From contig JAAYLJ010000014.1 of the NCBI GenBank assembly GCA_012521935.1, forward strand, positions 1 to 37,753: a DNA stretch of 37,753 nt. Direction: 5' to 3'. The DNA comes from Campylobacteraceae bacterium (GTDB taxonomy: Bacteria > Campylobacterota > Campylobacteria > Campylobacterales > Campylobacteraceae). The notes under the pieces are model-generated. The model saw only the letters and a program-made list of their open reading frames with translations, was not told where the DNA came from and did not search any database. The translations under genes were made by a program, and so were the position numbers. Positions 33,475 to 37,753 of the stretch are shown piece after piece (positions within the stretch are counted from its first letter, which is position 1; every line of letters starts with the position of its first letter).

Positions 33475-34353
33475 CTATTCGTGATAGCCCATTTTTTTTA
33501 ACTGCTTAGTATCTTGAGTCCACCCTGGCTTAACTGCTACAAAAAGTTTAAGGAAAACCTTCTTCTTGATAAACTCTTCAATCAGAAGTCTCGCATGTTT
33601 TCCTATCCTGCTTATTGTTGTTCCAGATTTTCCTATTAGGATATTCTTTTGACTCGGTTTTTCGATTATTATTGTAGCATAAATTTTTTCTAAATCATAC
33701 ATTTCTTCAACTTTTTCAACTAAAACATCACTAACATAAGGGATTTCTTCGCTAGTTTTTTCAAAAATAGCTTCTCTAATAAATTCTCTATAAATCTCCC
33801 TTATAGGGGCGTTAGTTAAGTTTTCTGGATCATAAAGATGAGGATGAATTGGTAGATATTTTACTATCTCCTCAAGAATGGCTCTTTTAGTAATACTTTT
33901 TTTTGTAGAGGTAGGAATCAAAGCTTTAAAATGGTTTTGAAACTTTTCATACTCTTTTATCTTTTTTAAGATTTTTCCCTCATCATAAAGATCACTTTTT
34001 GTTAAAAGTAAAATATGAGGAGCTTTTGGATTTAACTCTAAAAACTGTTCATACTCTTTTGTTGAGTCAGTAATTGGGGCTAAAAAGAGGATTAAATCAC
34101 AATCTCCTATGGCTTTTAAAGCTTCTTGAAGCATAAATTGGTTTAATTTTTTCTCTTTTTTATGAAGCCCTGGAGTGTCAATTAGTATTATTTGATTATT
34201 TTCATGCATTAAAATAGCTAAAAATCTCTTTCTAGTTGCATTTGCTTTTTGAGAAACTAAAGCTAACTTTTCACCAACTAGCCAATTTATAAGCGTGCTT
34301 TTTCCAGCGTTTGGTTTGCCAATAATCGATACAAAGCCAGTTTTAGTGCTCAA
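33475..34353 (-). CDS. era: GTPase Era
   Basis: The 292-residue protein has an N-terminal GTPase domain with G1 GKPNAGKST (12-20), G3 DTPG (59-62) and G4 TKSD (118-121), and a C-terminal KH domain with IIEKPSQKNILIGKSGTTI. Era binds 16S rRNA near its 3' end and helps 30S assembly. The start is TTG, overlapping the hslU stop as TTGA, with CAAGG about nine bases upstream. It closes the argG-rplI-hslV-hslU-era run. Confidence 0.96.
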   Translation of the reverse strand: MSTKTGFVSIIGKPNAGKSTLINWLVGEKLALVSQKANATRKRFLAILMHENNQIILIDTPGLHKKEKKLNQFMLQEALKAIGDCDLILFLAPITDSTKEYEQFLELNPKAPHILLLTKSDLYDEGKILKKIKEYEKFQNHFKALIPTSTKKSITKRAILEEIVKYLPIHPHLYDPENLTNAPIREIYREFIREAIFEKTSEEIPYVSDVLVEKVEEMYDLEKIYATIIIEKPSQKNILIGKSGTTISRIGKHARLLIEEFIKKKVFLKLFVAVKPGWTQDTKQLKKMGYHE

Positions 34354-35672
34354 AGAATATACCTTGCGCTATCCTCATCTTCTATGATTGAGTCTAGTTT
34401 TTCATGAATTATTTTTTTATCAATATGTAAGGTTGTGCCCTCATAATCTTTTGCGTTAAAGCTAATATCTTCAAGAGTTTTTTCTATGATGGTATGAAGT
34501 CTCCTAGCTCCAATATCTTCCATCTTTTCATTTGCTATTTGGGCGGTATGAGCTAGAGCCTTAATGGCTTCATCTTCAAAAACCAACTCAACTCCTTCGG
34601 TTTTTAAAAGAGCTTCATATTGCCTTAATAATGAGTGTTTTGGCTTAGTCAAAATCTGATACAAAACCTCTTCATTTAGACTCTCAAGCTCAACTCTTAA
34701 AGGAAATCTTCCTTGAAGTTCTGGGATTAAATCTGATGGTTTTGTTAAATGAAATGCCCCAGCAGCGATGAAAAGAATGTGATCAGTTTTAATCACTCCA
34801 TATTTTGTAGATACGGTTGAGCCTTCAACTATGGGTAAAAGATCCCTTTGAACCCCTTCTTTACTTGGATCTTGTCTATTTTGAGATCCAGATGAGACTG
34901 CTATTTTATCTATCTCATCAATGAAAATTATCCCACTTTCTTCTGCTTTTTTCAAAGCCTCACTTTTTATAAGCTCCATATCTAGCAATGCTTCAGATGC
35001 TTCAACTCTTAAAGCATCCTTTGCATCTTTAATTTTTAACTCTTTTTTAACTGGCTTATTTCCCATTCCTAAAATTTTTATAAAATTTTCTTGAACTTTT
35101 ACAACTTCAGGTGGTAAGTTTTCTGGAGATTCTTGGGTTGTTTGTCTAATCTCTACTTCAATTTTCAAATCATCCAAATCTCCATCTCTTAGTCTTTGTC
35201 TCATCTTATTTGAGCTAATTTCATAATCTCTTTGTTTTTCACTACTTGCACCTTTTGGAAGAGGGGGCAAAAGTCTTTCAATAATCTTATCTTCAACAAA
35301 GAAGTCAATATTTTTTCTATTTTTCTCTCTATACTCATTTTTAACTAAATTTAATGAAGCGTTTACTAAATCTCTAACCATTGATTCAACATCTCTTCCA
35401 ACAAACCCAACTTCAGTATATTTACTAGCTTCAACCTTTACAAAAGGAAGAGACATCATCTTTGCAAGTCTTCTTGCAATTTCAGTTTTACCAACACCTG
35501 TTGAGCCAATCATAAGTATATTTTTAGGGATAATCTCCTCTTGAAGCTCTTTTGGGAGCTGCATTCTTCGGCGTCTCTGTCTTAGAGCGACAGCTCTTAT
35601 TTTTTTAGCATCTTTTTGCCCAATGATATACTCATCTAAGTATTTAACTATCTCTTTTGGTGTTAAATTCAT
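34350..35672 (-). CDS. hslU: ATP-dependent protease ATPase subunit HslU
   Basis: The 440-residue AAA+ unfoldase has Walker A GSTGVGKT (56-63), Walker B GIIFIDEIDKI, the HslU-specific I domain (about 105-240), and the C-terminal tail ending in ARYIL that docks into HslV to activate it. The RVALRQRRRR-type N-terminal stretch is also typical. With HslV it degrades misfolded and regulatory proteins in the cytoplasm. It lies five bases after hslV and overlaps era by four. Confidence 0.97.
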   Translation of the reverse strand: MNLTPKEIVKYLDEYIIGQKDAKKIRAVALRQRRRRMQLPKELQEEIIPKNILMIGSTGVGKTEIARRLAKMMSLPFVKVEASKYTEVGFVGRDVESMVRDLVNASLNLVKNEYREKNRKNIDFFVEDKIIERLLPPLPKGASSEKQRDYEISSNKMRQRLRDGDLDDLKIEVEIRQTTQESPENLPPEVVKVQENFIKILGMGNKPVKKELKIKDAKDALRVEASEALLDMELIKSEALKKAEESGIIFIDEIDKIAVSSGSQNRQDPSKEGVQRDLLPIVEGSTVSTKYGVIKTDHILFIAAGAFHLTKPSDLIPELQGRFPLRVELESLNEEVLYQILTKPKHSLLRQYEALLKTEGVELVFEDEAIKALAHTAQIANEKMEDIGARRLHTIIEKTLEDISFNAKDYEGTTLHIDKKIIHEKLDSIIEDEDSARYIL

Positions 35673-35677
35673 CTATT

Positions 35678-36214
35678 TTAATCCTCTAAAGAATATATAT
35701 TTATATTTTTATTTGTATATATACATAGTTCTGCGGCAATGTTTAAACTCTCTTTGACTATCTCTTGTGGTGAAAGATTTGAGTGTTTATCTAACGCTCT
35801 TGCTGCGCTTAATGCAAAGTTTCCACCACTTCCAATAGATGCAATCTTACCATCTTCTGGCTCAACCACATCCCCATTTCCACTTAAAATAAATAGATTT
35901 TTCCTATCAAGCACCAACATCATCGCTTCAAGTCTTCTTAAGTATTTATCTTTTCTCCATGCTTTTGAAAAATCAATCGCTGCTTTTAGCAAATCACCTT
36001 TTCTTTGCTCTAAAAAACCTTCAAACATATCAAATAGATTAAAAGCATCTGCTGTACTTCCAGCAAAACCAGCTAAAATCTTCCCTTGATAAAGCTTTCT
36101 TATCTTAATGGCATTTGATTTTAATACAGCATTTCCAAAAGTCACCTGCCCATCACCGCCTATGACGGACTCTTTTTTACCTTTATAGGCTAAAATTGTA
36201 GTTGCTTCAAACAA
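35678..36214 (-). CDS. hslV: ATP-dependent protease proteolytic subunit HslV
   Basis: The 178-residue protein is a proteasome-beta-type peptidase with GGDGQVTFGN, GFAGSTADAF, KYLRRLEAMM and IGSGGNFALSAARAL. The catalytic threonine pair is at Thr5-Thr6 in MFEATTILAYKG, not directly after the initiator Met as in E. coli, so four residues must be removed to expose the nucleophile. I recall the same N-terminus in Helicobacter pylori. The start is TTG with AGGAGA upstream; no nearer in-frame start would give Thr at position 2. rplI ends two bases before it. Confidence 0.95.
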   Translation of the reverse strand: MFEATTILAYKGKKESVIGGDGQVTFGNAVLKSNAIKIRKLYQGKILAGFAGSTADAFNLFDMFEGFLEQRKGDLLKAAIDFSKAWRKDKYLRRLEAMMLVLDRKNLFILSGNGDVVEPEDGKIASIGSGGNFALSAARALDKHSNLSPQEIVKESLNIAAELCIYTNKNINIYSLED

Positions 36215-36216
36215 AA

Positions 36217-36663
36217 CTACTCTCCTATTACTTCTAGTGATAGTTTAGCAACTATCCCGTGTCCTAATTTTATACCAATATCATATCCACCAATAGTTTT
36301 AATGGGTTTATCAACCTCAACTGTCTTTTTATCAACCTCAAATCCATGTTCTTCATTTAAACTATTTGCAATCTCATCTTTAGTAACAGCTCCAAAAAGA
36401 CTTCCATTAGCACCAAGCGGCCTAGCAATGGTTAGTTTAACTTTTTCTATCTTCTCTTTTAAAGCTTTTAACTCTTCAATTTTTGCTGCTTCTTCCTCAG
36501 CTTCTCTTTTTTTCTTTGCTTCAAACTGTCTAATCACCTCTGGTGTAGCTAGCTTTGCAAAACCTTTTGCTATTAAAAAGTTTTGTCCATATCCATCTTT
36601 AACCTCTTTGATTTCACCAGCTTTTCCTAAACTTTTAACATCTTTTATAAGTAAAACTTTCAT
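36217..36663 (-). CDS. rplI: 50S ribosomal protein L9
   Basis: The 148-residue protein has the L9 N-terminal rRNA-binding domain (MKVLLIKDVKSLGKAGEI, GYGQNFLIAKGFA), a long connecting helix rich in Lys, Glu and Ala (about 47-75), and the C-terminal domain with GSLFGAVTKDEI and GYDIGIKLG. L9 reaches out from the L1 side of the large subunit. The start overlaps the argG stop by one base (TAATG), and the gene leads directly into hslVU. Confidence 0.97.
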   Translation of the reverse strand: MKVLLIKDVKSLGKAGEIKEVKDGYGQNFLIAKGFAKLATPEVIRQFEAKKKREAEEEAAKIEELKALKEKIEKVKLTIARPLGANGSLFGAVTKDEIANSLNEEHGFEVDKKTVEVDKPIKTIGGYDIGIKLGHGIVAKLSLEVIGE

Positions 36664-37753
36664 TATTTTCCTTTTCTGTTTTTTCTTGCTCTTCCAGCTA
36701 TTATGAGTCTTAGGGCATTTAGTTTAATAAAACCGCCCGCATCTTTTTGATCATAAACCTCATCTTCTTCAAAAGTTGAAAACTCTGCATCAAATAGATT
36801 ATCTGTTTTTGACTCTCTTCCTAAAACAATCACATTTCCCTTGTAAAGTTTTAATCTAACAGTTCCATTTACATGCTCTTGCGACTTATCAATGGCTGCT
36901 TGAAGCATTTCGCGCTCTGGCGCGAACCAAAAACCATTATAGATAAGTTTTGCATATTTTGGCATGAGTTCATCTTTTAAATGAGTAGATTCTCTATCTA
37001 GCGTGATGCTTTCAATCGCTCTATGAGCTTTTAGCATGATAGTTCCGCCAGGAGTTTCATAGCAGCCTCTGCTTTTCATGCCAACAAATCTATTTTCAAC
37101 TATACCAACCCTTCCAATCCCATGTTTTGAGCCCAAATCATTCAATGTTTTTAACATAGTTGCAGGCGAGAGCCTCTTTCCATTTAATGAGACTGGATCG
37201 CCTTTTTCATAACCAATCTCTATGATTTCAGCCTTATTAGGAGCATTTTCTGGACTATTGCTCCATCTCCACATATCATCTTCTGGCTCTTTATTTGGAT
37301 CTTCTAAAACTAACCCCTCATATGAGATATGAAGCAAGTTTGCATCCATAGAATAGGGCGATTTATTTGGTTTAGAGTCAATTTTAATATTGTGTTTTTT
37401 AGCATAATCTAATAGTTTTTCGCGAGAATTTAAATCCCACTCTCTCCAAGGTGCAATGATTTTAAGATCTGGATTAATTCCTAAATATCCAAGTTCAAAA
37501 CGAACTTGATCATTTCCTTTTCCAGTTGCCCCATGACTAACAGCGTCTGCCCCAGTAAGTGCAGCAATCTGGGCTTGTCTTTTAGCTATAAGAGGTCTAG
37601 CTATGGAAGTTCCAAGAAGATACTCCCCCTCATAGATTGCATTTGCTCTAAACATTGGAAATACATACTCTTTTACAAACTCTTCTTTTAAATCTTCAAT
37701 GAATATATTTTCTGGCTTTATGCCAAGCTCTATTGCCTTTTGTTTTGCACTCT
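36663..37753 (-). CDS. argG: argininosuccinate synthase, N-terminus outside the window
   Basis: The frame stays open to the edge of the window: 32 codons upstream of the Met at 37655 read as ArgG sequence (AIELGIKPENIFIEDLKEEF and onward), so the first roughly 45 residues, including the ATP loop, are missing. Visible signatures are YLLGTSIARPLIAKRQ, SHGATGKGNDQVRFE, SPYSMDANLLHISYEG and GIGRVGIVENRFVGMKSRG. It joins citrulline and aspartate with ATP to form argininosuccinate in arginine synthesis. It is translationally coupled to rplI. Confidence 0.97.
   Translation of the reverse strand, partial: SAKQKAIELGIKPENIFIEDLKEEFVKEYVFPMFRANAIYEGEYLLGTSIARPLIAKRQAQIAALTGADAVSHGATGKGNDQVRFELGYLGINPDLKIIAPWREWDLNSREKLLDYAKKHNIKIDSKPNKSPYSMDANLLHISYEGLVLEDPNKEPEDDMWRWSNSPENAPNKAEIIEIGYEKGDPVSLNGKRLSPATMLKTLNDLGSKHGIGRVGIVENRFVGMKSRGCYETPGGTIMLKAHRAIESITLDRESTHLKDELMPKYAKLIYNGFWFAPEREMLQAAIDKSQEHVNGTVRLKLYKGNVIVLGRESKTDNLFDAEFSTFEEDEVYDQKDAGGFIKLNALRLIIAGRARKNRKGK

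Noticed and set aside
35739..36706. Plus-strand reading frames of 116 and 134 codons over hslV and rplI
   Set aside because: They are Ser/Phe-rich antisense shadows of strongly conserved genes in AT-rich DNA, without plausible starts.
1..37753. CRISPR arrays, insertion sequences, prophage genes, tRNA or rRNA genes
   Set aside because: No regularly spaced repeats, transposase or integrase proteins, phage genes or recognisable tRNA/rRNA sequence were seen; nearly all the DNA is assigned coding sequence.

Overview
This window is a low-GC, gene-dense segment of a Campylobacterota (epsilonproteobacterial) chromosome. The assignment rests on protein signatures and gene neighbourhoods: sucCD joined to oorDABC; ruvA-ddl-murF beside murJ-cysS; pta-ackA beside flgH; and argG-rplI-hslV-hslU-era. 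As I remember it, the same pieces occur in that order in Campylobacter jejuni. A four-subunit 2-oxoglutarate:acceptor oxidoreductase together with succinyl-CoA synthetase fits either an oxidative or a reductive TCA cycle. Genus cannot be fixed from the sequence alone.

Layout. (1) 1-4314, plus strand: sucC (3' part), sucD, oorD, oorA, oorB, oorC form one tight TCA operon closed by a 13-bp perfect hairpin. (2) 4337-14048, minus strand: murJ, cysS, then pyrD, an M16 peptidase, dapA, a FabL-like enoyl reductase, pgsA, rseP, a YggS-type PLP protein and marC. This is a cell-envelope, lipid, lysine/peptidoglycan and pyrimidine block in which most genes overlap by 1-8 bases. (3) 14176-20119, plus strand: a FapA/DUF342 protein, ruvA, ddl, an orphan Phd/YefM-like protein, an alpha/beta hydrolase and a membrane-anchored murF. 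(4) 20106-23387, minus strand: pta-ackA. (5) 23566-24279, plus strand: flgH alone, behind a clear sigma-54 (RpoN) promoter match. (6) 24276-33439, minus strand: a nine-gene type IV pilus assembly cluster in the MSHA order mshI-J-K-L-M-N, an unrecognised gene, then mshE-G; no pilin genes are in view. (7) 33475-37753, minus strand: argG (5' end outside the window), rplI, hslV, hslU, era, a housekeeping run that leads straight into the msh genes.

How it fits together. Ddl and MurF make D-Ala-D-Ala and add it to the peptidoglycan precursor, MurJ flips lipid II, and DapA starts the lysine/diaminopimelate branch. PgsA and the enoyl reductase serve phospholipid synthesis, and RseP performs intramembrane proteolysis. 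FlgH and the msh cluster are surface-appendage genes. No rRNA, tRNA, insertion sequence, prophage or CRISPR array was seen. No gene-free stretch exceeds 300 bases; the longest is 23388-23565.

The least explained items are the unknown secreted protein inside the msh operon, the degenerate c-di-GMP motifs of MshE, the orphan Phd/YefM-like gene with a perfect palindrome at its start, and the sigma-54 promoter of flgH. Start codons are often not ATG: I count nine GTG or TTG starts among 37 genes whose start lies in the window.
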